From an uncultured Marinifilum sp. (GTDB lineage Bacteria > Bacteroidota > Bacteroidia > Bacteroidales > Marinifilaceae), in contig NZ_OY781918.1 in assembly GCF_963677195.1 (NCBI RefSeq), positions 2,654,923-2,718,922 of the forward strand: 64,000 nt of DNA, given 5' to 3'. This document shows positions 36,837 to 45,479 of the stretch, one piece after another. The notes under the pieces were generated by a model that saw nothing but the letters and a program-made list of their open reading frames with translations, did not search any database and had not been told where the DNA came from. The position numbers and the translations under genes were made by a program. The first letter of the stretch is position 1. Every line of letters begins with the position of its first letter.

Positions 36837-38396
36837 ATGAATTTTAAAACCATTATGGCAGCTTTACTCTCATTAAGTATTATTGCCATGGCTTCTTGTA
36901 TAAATAAAGCCGAAAAAAAATCTGATACAAAATCGAAAAGTAAACCCAATGTTGTTGTTATTTATTTAGATGATTTAGGGTATGGTGACCTAAGTTCTTA
37001 TGGAGCTACCGAAATACAAACTCCAAATATTGATGCTTTAGCAAAAGGTGGGGTTCGTTTTACAAACGGATATGCTTCTTCTGCAACATGTACTCCTAGT
37101 AGATATGCACTTTTAACAGGAACATACCCATGGAGAAATAAAGATGCCAAAATTCTTCCTGGAAGTGCTCCTTTATTAATTAAAACCGATCAGCCTACAT
37201 TACCTAAAATGATGAAAGATAATGGTTACCATACAGGAATTGTTGGGAAATGGCATTTGGGATTAGGATCGGGACATGTAAATTGGAACAAGCGTGTTTC
37301 TCCAGGGCCAAACGAAGTTGGCTTTGATTATTCATATATTATGGCTGCAACTCAGGATCGTGTACCTACTGTTTTTATCGATAATGGTAATGTTGTTGGA
37401 GTAGATCCGAATGATCCGATTGAAGTGAACTACAAGAAAAATTTCGAAGGGGAACCAACAGGAATTGATAATCCTGAATTATTAACAATGAAATGGCATC
37501 ATGGCCATAATAGTAGTATTGTTAATGGTATTCCTCGTATTGGATTTATGAAAGGTGGCGAAAAAGCTAAATGGAACGATGTTGAAATGTCGGATCACTT
37601 TTTAGCTAAAGCTAAGCAGTATGTAAAAGATCATAAAAACGAAGCATTTTTCTTGTATTATGCATTACAGCAACCTCATGTACCTCGTACTCCAAATCCT
37701 CGTTTTGTTGGAAAATCGGGAATGGGACCTCGTGGCGATGTAATTTTGGAAGCAGATTGGACAATTGGAGAATTTATTAAAACACTTAAAGAAGAAGGAG
37801 TTTTAGAAAATACATTAATTGTATTTTCCAGCGATAATGGTCCCGTGCTAAATGATGGTTATTACGACGATGCTGTAGAAAAATTAGGAAAACATAAACC
37901 TGCAGGTGTATTAAGAGGAGGAAAATACAGTTTATTCGAAGCTGGAACACGCGTACCATTAATTACCTACTGGAAAGGTAAAATTAAGCCACAAGAATCA
38001 GACGCTTTGGTTTGCCAAATGGATTTAATGGAATCTATTGCTAAATTAATTGGCGTGGATGCTCCTGATACTGATAGCCAGGATATGTTAGACGTTTTAA
38101 TGGGAGAAAGTGATAATGGCAGAGAGAGTTTAATTATTGAGGCTACTTCCCGAACAGCTTTTAGAATGGGCGATTGGTTAATGATTCCTCCGTACAAAGG
38201 AAAAGCTATTAACGAAAAAGTTAATATCGAACTAGGTACATCTCCTGAATTTCAGCTGTATAATTTAAAAGAAGATATTACACAGCAAAATAATTTAGCA
38301 AAGAAAAATCCTGTTAAGTTAAAAGAGATGTTGAATGCTTTTATTGCCGAACGTGGTGAAGATTACACAAAAATTCAAAAAATTGAACTGAAATAA
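36837..38396 (+). CDS. S1 sulfatase lipoprotein (6 of 7)
   Basis: This 519-residue sulfatase has lipobox AMASC (Cys21), metal-site YLDDLGYGDLSSYG with Asp45-Asp46, and CTPSR with Cys85 to become formylglycine. GKWHLGLGSGHVNWN and FSSDNGPVLNDGYYDD carry further active-site residues. It resembles arylsulfatase-A-like enzymes more than its neighbours. A lysine-rich linker (KAEKKSDTKSKSK) separates the lipid anchor from the domain, as expected for a surface or periplasmic lipoprotein. It is first in the unit behind operator C, 21 bases ahead of the next sulfatase. Confidence 0.93.
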   Translation: MNFKTIMAALLSLSIIAMASCINKAEKKSDTKSKSKPNVVVIYLDDLGYGDLSSYGATEIQTPNIDALAKGGVRFTNGYASSATCTPSRYALLTGTYPWRNKDAKILPGSAPLLIKTDQPTLPKMMKDNGYHTGIVGKWHLGLGSGHVNWNKRVSPGPNEVGFDYSYIMAATQDRVPTVFIDNGNVVGVDPNDPIEVNYKKNFEGEPTGIDNPELLTMKWHHGHNSSIVNGIPRIGFMKGGEKAKWNDVEMSDHFLAKAKQYVKDHKNEAFFLYYALQQPHVPRTPNPRFVGKSGMGPRGDVILEADWTIGEFIKTLKEEGVLENTLIVFSSDNGPVLNDGYYDDAVEKLGKHKPAGVLRGGKYSLFEAGTRVPLITYWKGKIKPQESDALVCQMDLMESIAKLIGVDAPDTDSQDMLDVLMGESDNGRESLIIEATSRTAFRMGDWLMIPPYKGKAINEKVNIELGTSPEFQLYNLKEDITQQNNLAKKNPVKLKEMLNAFIAERGEDYTKIQKIELK

Positions 38397-38416
38397 GAGC
38401 TTTTAAAATCAATAAA

Positions 38417-39874
38417 ATGTATAGAATTCTAATATTATCGTTTTTGGTTTTTTCTCTTTTTTCTTGTGATGGGAAAAAAAACAAAAAGAATCAAGCTAAA
38501 GTTAAGCCTAATATTGTTTACATTTTGGCCGACGATCTTGGGTATGGAGATTTAAGCTGTTATGGTCAGCAGAAGTTCCAAACTCCTAATATCGATAAAT
38601 TAGCTGAACGAGGAATGAAATTTACACAACATTATTGTGGATCTGCAGTTTGTGCACCTTCTCGTTCTAGTTTACTTACCGGTCAACATACAGGACATAC
38701 ACCCATTAGAGGCAATAAAGAATTGAAACCCGAAGGGCAGATTCCAATTCCTGCTAATACTCTTACCTTAGCCGAAGTAATGAAAAATGCTGGCTATGTA
38801 ACAGGTATGTTTGGTAAATGGGGATTAGGTTTTACAGGTACCGAGGGTGATCCTAATAAACAAGGATTCGATGAATTTTATGGGTACAATTGCCAGAGAA
38901 TGGCACATCGTTATTATCCTCCTTATTTGTGGCATAATCAGGAAAAGGAATATTTAGAGGGTAACGATTGGACAAACACAGTGACTTATGCACCCGATAA
39001 AATTCAGGAAGCAAGTCTTCGTTTTATCGAGAACAATAAGGATAAGCCATTTTTTGCTTATGTACCATTTGTATTGCCACATGCCGAATTAATTTCGCCT
39101 AATGATTCTGTTCGAAAAATGTTTGAAGGAAAATTTGTGGAAAATAATGCTTATAAGGCAAGTGAACCTTATGCTTCGGATTATGGTCCTGATATAGAGA
39201 CCTATAAATATTGTACGCAGAAAGCTCCTTATGCAAGTTTTGCAAGTATGGTAACTCGTCTTGATATTTATGTGGGACAAATTGTTGCAAAATTATCTGA
39301 ATTGGGAATTGCCGATAATACGATTGTAATGTTTGGCAGTGATAATGGTCCACATACCGAGGGTGGTGCAAATCCTGAATTTTTTAATAGCGCAGGAGGA
39401 TTACGTGGTGTAAAACGTGATTTGTACGAAGGTGGAATTCGCTCTCCTTTTATTGTAGTTTGGCCAGGAGTGGTTAAAACAGGAAGTTCTTCCAATCATG
39501 TTTCTGCCTTTTGGGATGTTTTACCCACTTGCGCCGAAATTGTAAATGAAAATGTTACATCTCAAACTGATGGAATATCATTTTTACCTGAGTTAACAGG
39601 AAAGGGAGAACAGAAACAGCACGAATACCTGTATTGGGAACTGAATGTAAAAGGAGGAAGAAAAGCTATTCGTATGGGCAATTGGAAAGCTGTTGTATAT
39701 AATCTAACAAAAGATAAGCAAGGAGAACTAGAGCTTTATAATTTGTCTGAGGATAAAACGGAATCAAACAACATTGCTAAGAATCATCCTGATATTGTTA
39801 GCAAGATGAAGATGATAATGAAGGAAGCAAGATCGGAGTCTGAAATTTTTCCTTTTAAAGAAATGATTGATTGA
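38417..39874 (+). CDS. S1 sulfatase lipoprotein, paralogue of the 26036 gene (7 of 7)
   Basis: This 485-residue sulfatase has lipobox SLFSC (Cys17), metal-site ILADDLGYGDLSCYG, and CAPSR with Cys79. It is strongly similar to the 479-residue sulfatase at 26036 over the whole length, including TGQHTGHTPIRGNKELKPEG, NCQRMAHRYYPPYLW and FGSDNGPHTEGGANPEFFNS. This points to duplication within the locus. It ends the unit behind operator C; a terminator follows 47 bases after the stop. Confidence 0.93.
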   Translation: MYRILILSFLVFSLFSCDGKKNKKNQAKVKPNIVYILADDLGYGDLSCYGQQKFQTPNIDKLAERGMKFTQHYCGSAVCAPSRSSLLTGQHTGHTPIRGNKELKPEGQIPIPANTLTLAEVMKNAGYVTGMFGKWGLGFTGTEGDPNKQGFDEFYGYNCQRMAHRYYPPYLWHNQEKEYLEGNDWTNTVTYAPDKIQEASLRFIENNKDKPFFAYVPFVLPHAELISPNDSVRKMFEGKFVENNAYKASEPYASDYGPDIETYKYCTQKAPYASFASMVTRLDIYVGQIVAKLSELGIADNTIVMFGSDNGPHTEGGANPEFFNSAGGLRGVKRDLYEGGIRSPFIVVWPGVVKTGSSSNHVSAFWDVLPTCAEIVNENVTSQTDGISFLPELTGKGEQKQHEYLYWELNVKGGRKAIRMGNWKAVVYNLTKDKQGELELYNLSEDKTESNNIAKNHPDIVSKMKMIMKEARSESEIFPFKEMID

Positions 39875-39920
39875 TGTAATAAGTTAGTGATTAGTTACAC
39901 TTAGAATTTAGATTCTGCTT

Positions 39921-39960
39921 TAAGGGTTATCTGTTTAAATATGGATAACCCTTAATTTTT
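39921..39960 (+). terminator. Terminator after the seventh sulfatase
   Basis: An 11-bp stem TAAGGGTTATC / GATAACCCTTA with a 12-base loop is followed by ATTTTT. It closes the sulfatase unit and isolates the second GH110 gene. The whole non-coding stretch 39875-40230 holds only this terminator and operator D. Confidence 0.75.
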
Positions 39961-40091
39961 AATAGGCCTGAATTTATAATTTAAGTTATTATTAGATAAA
40001 ATATTATTCTCGCCCACAAAAAGAAATGAACATTGTAATCGCCTATAAAGCAAGGTGTTGCAGTGATGTTGCTGTGTGTGTTTTACCTAAT

Positions 40092-40156
40092 TGTACTTGT
40101 AGATACATTTAATTTACTAAGATTCTCACCACTTTTTTTCAAAGATTTAATATTTG
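40092..40156 (+). promoter_or_regulatory. Operator/promoter D of the HTCS-type regulon (upstream of second GH110)
   Basis: Distal element TGTACTTGTAGATACATT at 40092-40109 and proximal element TTTACTAAGATTCTCACC at 40113-40130 lie 59 and 38 bases before TATTTG of the -7 box AATATTTG (40149-40156). Confidence 0.68.
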
Positions 40157-40230
40157 CATAAACCACAGTTCGCAATAGGATGGGAAAGATAAATATTGCG
40201 AAACTCTTACTTAAATTATTTTTAAAGGGA

Positions 40231-42117
40231 ATGAAAAAAACTACTACGACTACAATAATCTTATTGCTTATAATGATATCGTTTGCGAGCTGTATTAATC
40301 AATCAAAAAAGGGTGAACAGCTAATATTTGGATCAGAGATTCAGAATGATGCCACACCTGTAGTATTGGCTCGTATGTTGAAGGCACAAGAGGAACCAAT
40401 AGCTGAAATTAAATTTGAAAAAGGAACTTACCATTTTTATCCCGATAAGGGATTAGAAGAGTTTTGTCATATATCAAATCATTGTGATGTAATGGTGCGT
40501 ACAGCTTTTCCAATTCGTGATTTAAAAAACCTAACAATTGATGGGCAAGGTTCTACCTTTATTTTTCATGGTATAATGATTCCTTTTTTAATTGATAAGA
40601 GTAAAAATATTACAATTAAGAATCTATCTGTTGACTGGCACGAAGCCTTTCATAGCGAAGGTTTAATTATTGCCAACAATCAAAAAAATAAAACTTTTGA
40701 TATGCAGATATCAGAAGAATATCCTTACGAAATTAGAAATGGTCAGCTTTATTTTATCAAAGAATATTACGAGCACAATTTAGGTCAAACTATTCTTTAC
40801 GATCCACAAAGAAATGCCATTGCCTTTGATACGGAGTCGTATACCAATTTAACTACAAGTAAGAAAGTTGAAATTAAGCGATTTCAGGAAAATATAAAAT
40901 ACAAGTATGAAGTAGACTTTAGAGCTCCGGAATATAAAAACTTAGGACGACAATGTAAATTATTAGTAGAAGAGCTAAAACCAGGAGTAGTTCGTATTCA
41001 TAATCATACAAAAAAATTACCTCAGGTTGGAATGATTTTAACGGCAAAAGGAGAACAGGGTTTTAACCGTGTAGCTCCAGCATTTAGAATTACGCATACC
41101 AATGGTTTTAATGCTAAAAATGTAAATGTTCATCATGCTGGAGGTATGGGCTTAATCGCCGAAAATTCTGCCGACTTAACTCTCGATGCTTTTAATGTTA
41201 CCCCCTCGCATGGAAGAATGGTTTCCACAACTGCCGATGCCACTCATTTTGTTGGATGTCGTGGTAAAGTAGTTTTAAAGAATTGTACATTTAATAATCA
41301 ATTAGATGATGCTTCGAATATTCATGGGACTTACCAAAAAATTGTTGATGTTTTAGATGATTACAGAATTGGTGTACGCATGGGACATTCTCAACAGCAA
41401 GGTTTTGTTTTGGGTATTCCTAATGATACTTTAGGTTTGGTACGTTTAAGCAATTCTTTTCAACCATACCATAATTTAAGCATTAAAAACATTCAGTACA
41501 TTAATGGCAGATATCAAATTATCACATTAAACGAAAAACTTCCTAAGATTGTTAAAGCAGGCGATTTAGTTGAAAATTTATCTGCATATCCAGAATTATT
41601 GGTAGAGAACTGTAATATAAGTAATAACAGAGCCCGCGGTTTACTTCTTTCAACACCAAAGAAAAGCATTATTAAAAATAATTTTTTTAGTACAGAAATG
41701 GAAGCAATTCTAATTCCTGTAGAAAGTGGACATTGGTATGAATCGGGAAATGGAGCAAATATTACAATCGAAAATAATGTGTTTCAGGATTGTAATCATA
41801 GTGGAAAAAACAGAGGTATTATTCGCTTTGCTACTGATGATGATAATGAAAATATTGCCTTTAGGAATATCAAAATTGTAAATAATGAAATTAATCATTT
41901 CGACAACTGGATACTAGAGGTTACGAATACCAAAAATTTATTATTCAAAGGAAATACAATTACCAATTCGGGTACTTTTCCAAAGCTTTTTCCAGAAAAT
42001 CCTGCAATAACAGTAAAGGCATCAAAAGACATTGTTTTTGAAGGAAATAAATATTCAGGCGATGCTAAAAAAATACTGGTAGCTGATAAGTCTCTACCGA
42101 ATTTAATATTTAACTAA
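40231..42117 (+). CDS. GH110 alpha-1,3-galactosidase lipoprotein (second copy)
   Basis: This 628-residue beta-helix protein is a second family GH110 enzyme. It shows LTIDGQGSTFIFHGIMIPFL, TADATHFVGCRGK and the hallmark DDASNIHGTY at residues 359-368, then helix rungs such as ITIENNVFQDCNHSG. Unlike the first copy it has a lipobox (IMISFASC) and is predicted to be lipid-anchored. The frame extends to 40180, but the ATG at 40231 directly precedes this leader and is preferred. It forms its own transcription unit behind operator D. The two copies may differ in cell location or in tolerance of sulfate groups. Confidence 0.87.
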   Translation: MKKTTTTTIILLLIMISFASCINQSKKGEQLIFGSEIQNDATPVVLARMLKAQEEPIAEIKFEKGTYHFYPDKGLEEFCHISNHCDVMVRTAFPIRDLKNLTIDGQGSTFIFHGIMIPFLIDKSKNITIKNLSVDWHEAFHSEGLIIANNQKNKTFDMQISEEYPYEIRNGQLYFIKEYYEHNLGQTILYDPQRNAIAFDTESYTNLTTSKKVEIKRFQENIKYKYEVDFRAPEYKNLGRQCKLLVEELKPGVVRIHNHTKKLPQVGMILTAKGEQGFNRVAPAFRITHTNGFNAKNVNVHHAGGMGLIAENSADLTLDAFNVTPSHGRMVSTTADATHFVGCRGKVVLKNCTFNNQLDDASNIHGTYQKIVDVLDDYRIGVRMGHSQQQGFVLGIPNDTLGLVRLSNSFQPYHNLSIKNIQYINGRYQIITLNEKLPKIVKAGDLVENLSAYPELLVENCNISNNRARGLLLSTPKKSIIKNNFFSTEMEAILIPVESGHWYESGNGANITIENNVFQDCNHSGKNRGIIRFATDDDNENIAFRNIKIVNNEINHFDNWILEVTNTKNLLFKGNTITNSGTFPKLFPENPAITVKASKDIVFEGNKYSGDAKKILVADKSLPNLIFN

Positions 42118-42294
42118 TCTATAATCTAAAAGAAAATGAAAGCAACTTTATTTAAAAATCAAAATGATACAAGCTAATGTAATGTGTTAAAAAAATCAGG
42201 ACAAGTGTATATTAAGAATGTATAATTATTGCGAGTCGATTTTATTATTAATATCATATCTTAAGCCTGAAAAAACAGAGGATTATTGGAAGTA

Positions 42295-42310
42295 ATGCAA
42301 ATGTTTGCAT
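42295..42310 (+). promoter_or_regulatory. Palindrome upstream of the SusC gene, possible repressor site
   Basis: ATGCAAATGTTTGCAT is a 7-bp inverted repeat around two central bases and resembles LacI-family operators. It overlaps AATGTTTG (42300-42307), a near -7 box. A third half-site ATGCAAA recurs at 42337-42343. No LacI-type gene is present in the window. Confidence 0.4.
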
Positions 42311-42368
42311 CTCATAAGAACTTTACATCAATGGGAATGCAAAACTTAAGAATTAATACCTAAATCAA

Positions 42369-45300
42369 ATGAAAAATCAAATGATAAATTTAAATAAGAG
42401 TTTGGGGCGATATTTGCTCTTTACTTTATTTGTTATACTGTCTTGTAGTTTTGGAGTAAAAGCTCAGGAACTTGTGGTGAAAGGAGTGGTTACTAGTTCC
42501 GAAGATGGATTGTCTCTTCCGGGAGTTAGTGTTGTAATTAAAGGAACAACTACTGGAACAGTTACAAATTTCGATGGTGAGTATTCTATTAACGCTGCAA
42601 TGGGTGATGTTCTTCATTTTAGCTTTATTGGAATGAGCGATCAGGATATTACCGTTTCAAAAGCCGAATTGGATGTGACAATGAGCGCTGATGTAGTTGG
42701 ACTTGATGAGGTAATTGCAATTGGTTATGGTACTACTACCAAAAGAAAATCGGTAGGTGCAATTTCAACCATGAAAGCTGAAAAATTAGAGCAAACACCA
42801 TTTCAAAATGTTGGTAGCGCCTTGCAAGGACAAGTTGCAGGTTTGGTAGTTGAAAATAGTGGTGGAGGACCAGGATCGACACCATCTATCTCCATTCGTG
42901 GTGGAGGAACTCCTTTATTTGTTATTGATGGCGTAATTTCATCGGAACAAGATTTTAACGCTTTAAATTCTGATGATATTGAAACAATAAGTTTCCTGAA
43001 AGATGCGGCTGCAACTGCAGTTTATGGATCGAGAGCTGGTAATGGTATTGTTTTGGTTACATCGAAAAGAGGTAAGCAAGGTAAAATTAAGGTTAATTAC
43101 TCTTACAATTACCAGTTAAGTGAGCCCACTACTTTACCCGACATGATGAATTCTTATGATTATGCATTGCTTCAGAATGCAGCCAGTCAGTACGATGGTA
43201 CAATTCCAACATTTACGAATGAAGAATTGGAAACTATTAAAAATCATAGTGATTTAGATACTTATCCCGATAATAACTGGCCAGATCTAACTTTAAAGAA
43301 TTTTGCAACTGAGCAACGTCATAACTTATCTCTTACCGGAGGTAGTGAGAGAACCAACTATTTTGTTTCTCTGGGTTATATCGATCAGGGTGGTATTTTA
43401 AAGAGTGATGCTGTAAACTATGAGAGATTCAATATTCGAAGTAATGTAAATACTAAATTCGATAAAATTGGGCTAGAAGTGGGAGTGAATATCAACGCTA
43501 GTATAGAAAAATACAGAGAGCCTTCTGCAGGAATGTATAGCATTTGGCGTGCCATAAATCAGAATACAAGTCCACTGTATCGTGCCTATAACGAAGATGG
43601 TACATTAGCTGGTGGTGGTAATGGTGATCACCCAATAGCAATCTCAAGTAAAGATGCTGGTTACACAAAAACGAGAGATAAATTTATTAATGCTCAGTTT
43701 AGTGCCAAGTGGAAAGTTCCTACTATTGAAGGTTTAAAGTTAGGTGTTATGGCTAACTATCGCGATGGCGACGGATGGGAAAAAACCTGGACTAAGAATG
43801 TGCCATTATATATGCAGGATGGTTCTTTAATGACACAGCCAGCTCCATCTTTAAGTGTGGGTTCATATTATAAGGATAAATTGTATTTTGAGTCGAGCAT
43901 TAATTATTCGAACACTTTCGGAAAACATGGGGTTGATGCAACATTTGTTTACAATCAAACAACAAGCACTACTGAAAATATGTCTGCTTTTCGTAGAGAT
44001 TTCCAATCGGGTGCAGTAGATCAATTATTTGCTGGTGCTGTTGATGGAAAAGACAATTACGGGAACGAATCGGAATCAGCCAATGCAGGTTATGTATTTA
44101 GAGTAAAATACGATTACAATTACAAGTACATTTTTGAGTTAAGTGGTCGTTACGACGGAAACGATAACTTTGCCGAAGGTAACAAGTGGGGATTTTTTCC
44201 AGCTGCATCTGTTGCATGGAATGTTTCTGAGGAAAGTTTTATGCAAGAACTAAACGATAAAAATATTTTTAACAGCTTAAAATTCAGAGCTTCTTACGGA
44301 GAAACGGGTGTTGTTAGTGGTGTTAATCGTTTTGGATATATTCCAGTATATAATTTGGAATCGAGTACTTACAGTATTGGTGGAAATATGGTGAATGGTT
44401 ATTCAGAAGGTGATTTGGTAAATCCTGATGAATTAACATGGTACACAAGAAAATCATTTAATACTGGTATCGATTTCTCATCGCTAAATAATAAACTTAG
44501 TGGTTCGTTCGAGTATTTCTTCTACAAAACAACAGGTTACTTAGTTAGTCCTAAGGATACTTATTCTCAAGCCTTAGGGAAAGATTTGCCTCAAATTAAA
44601 TCTGATTCTGAGCACCGTAGAGCAGGTTATGAACTATCTCTTCGTTACAAAGGAAATGTTGGCGAGCTAAAATATGAGTTAGGCGTTAACTACTCCTACT
44701 TTAATCAATTGTGGAAACAGTTAGATACCGAAGATGAAGCTACACTGCTTAATCCTTATACAAGAATTACAAACAGACAAGATTATTGGGATGGTGGATT
44801 AGTGTATATATCAGATGGTTTATATCAAAATGCTGATGAAATTTTAAACTCGTCTCGTTTACCAGGTTCAACACAAACTCAGGGTGGCGATATTCGTTAT
44901 CAGGATGTAAATGGTGATGGTAAAATTGATGAGCAGGATAAGAGATTGATTGCTATGCCTTCTCAACCTCATGGCAACTATGGTATCGACTTTAGCTTAA
45001 AGTATAAAGGATGGTCGATGAGTGGATTATTCCAGGGTACAGGAGATAGATATTTGGCATTCGATAATTTTATGGTGGTTGAAGCAAAAAGACGTACTTA
45101 CGATTATCAGTTAGATTATTGGACTCCTGACAATCCAGATGCATTATATCCAAGAGTATCTCACTTGGAAGGTGTGAATGGAGGTAACAATAGTAATGCA
45201 GATAATTTGTCTGATTTTTACCTGAAAAATGCCAAATACTTTAGATTGAAAAATTTGCAAATTGGATACGATTTGAAACATAGTGTGTTGGCTAATGTGC

Positions 45301-45464
45301 CTTGGCTTTCAACATGTAAGCTATATGTAAGTGGTACCAATTTGTTTACCATATCCGATGTGAAAGATTATTTTGATCCGGAACAAAAATCATCTGCAGG
45401 AACTATGAGTTACGGATATCCGGTACAGCGTACTTATTCTTTCGGTATTAATGTTGGATTTTAA
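42369..45464 (+). CDS. SusC/RagA-type TonB-dependent outer-membrane transporter (first pair)
   Basis: This 1031-residue protein imports oligosaccharides across the outer membrane using TonB energy. After the signal peptide (cleavage near AQE, residue 33) come a carboxypeptidase-D-like domain (about 35-110, GVVTSSEDGLSLPGVSVVIK), a plug with the TonB-box-like region (DEVIAIGYGTTTKRKSVGAI) and ISIRGGGTPLFVIDG, and a 22-strand-type barrel ending in INVGF. It has no STN domain, so it does not signal to an anti-sigma factor. It lies 251 bases after the GH110 gene and heads susC-susD-lipoprotein. The regulon operator geometry is absent from its upstream region. Confidence 0.95.
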   Translation: MKNQMINLNKSLGRYLLFTLFVILSCSFGVKAQELVVKGVVTSSEDGLSLPGVSVVIKGTTTGTVTNFDGEYSINAAMGDVLHFSFIGMSDQDITVSKAELDVTMSADVVGLDEVIAIGYGTTTKRKSVGAISTMKAEKLEQTPFQNVGSALQGQVAGLVVENSGGGPGSTPSISIRGGGTPLFVIDGVISSEQDFNALNSDDIETISFLKDAAATAVYGSRAGNGIVLVTSKRGKQGKIKVNYSYNYQLSEPTTLPDMMNSYDYALLQNAASQYDGTIPTFTNEELETIKNHSDLDTYPDNNWPDLTLKNFATEQRHNLSLTGGSERTNYFVSLGYIDQGGILKSDAVNYERFNIRSNVNTKFDKIGLEVGVNINASIEKYREPSAGMYSIWRAINQNTSPLYRAYNEDGTLAGGGNGDHPIAISSKDAGYTKTRDKFINAQFSAKWKVPTIEGLKLGVMANYRDGDGWEKTWTKNVPLYMQDGSLMTQPAPSLSVGSYYKDKLYFESSINYSNTFGKHGVDATFVYNQTTSTTENMSAFRRDFQSGAVDQLFAGAVDGKDNYGNESESANAGYVFRVKYDYNYKYIFELSGRYDGNDNFAEGNKWGFFPAASVAWNVSEESFMQELNDKNIFNSLKFRASYGETGVVSGVNRFGYIPVYNLESSTYSIGGNMVNGYSEGDLVNPDELTWYTRKSFNTGIDFSSLNNKLSGSFEYFFYKTTGYLVSPKDTYSQALGKDLPQIKSDSEHRRAGYELSLRYKGNVGELKYELGVNYSYFNQLWKQLDTEDEATLLNPYTRITNRQDYWDGGLVYISDGLYQNADEILNSSRLPGSTQTQGGDIRYQDVNGDGKIDEQDKRLIAMPSQPHGNYGIDFSLKYKGWSMSGLFQGTGDRYLAFDNFMVVEAKRRTYDYQLDYWTPDNPDALYPRVSHLEGVNGGNNSNADNLSDFYLKNAKYFRLKNLQIGYDLKHSVLANVPWLSTCKLYVSGTNLFTISDVKDYFDPEQKSSAGTMSYGYPVQRTYSFGINVGF

Positions 45465-45479
45465 TAAAAACTGTAAGCA

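Noticed and set aside
40082..40100. TTTACCTAATTGTAC, which at first looked like the best operator copy before the second GH110 gene
   Set aside because: It is 69 bases from the -7 box and out of register with the other four promoters. The copy starting at 40092 has the exact 59-base spacing.
42118..42368. A sixth copy of the phased operator before the first SusC gene
   Set aside because: I tested the spacing against the near -7 boxes at 42300 and 42224 and found no matching AC half-sites.
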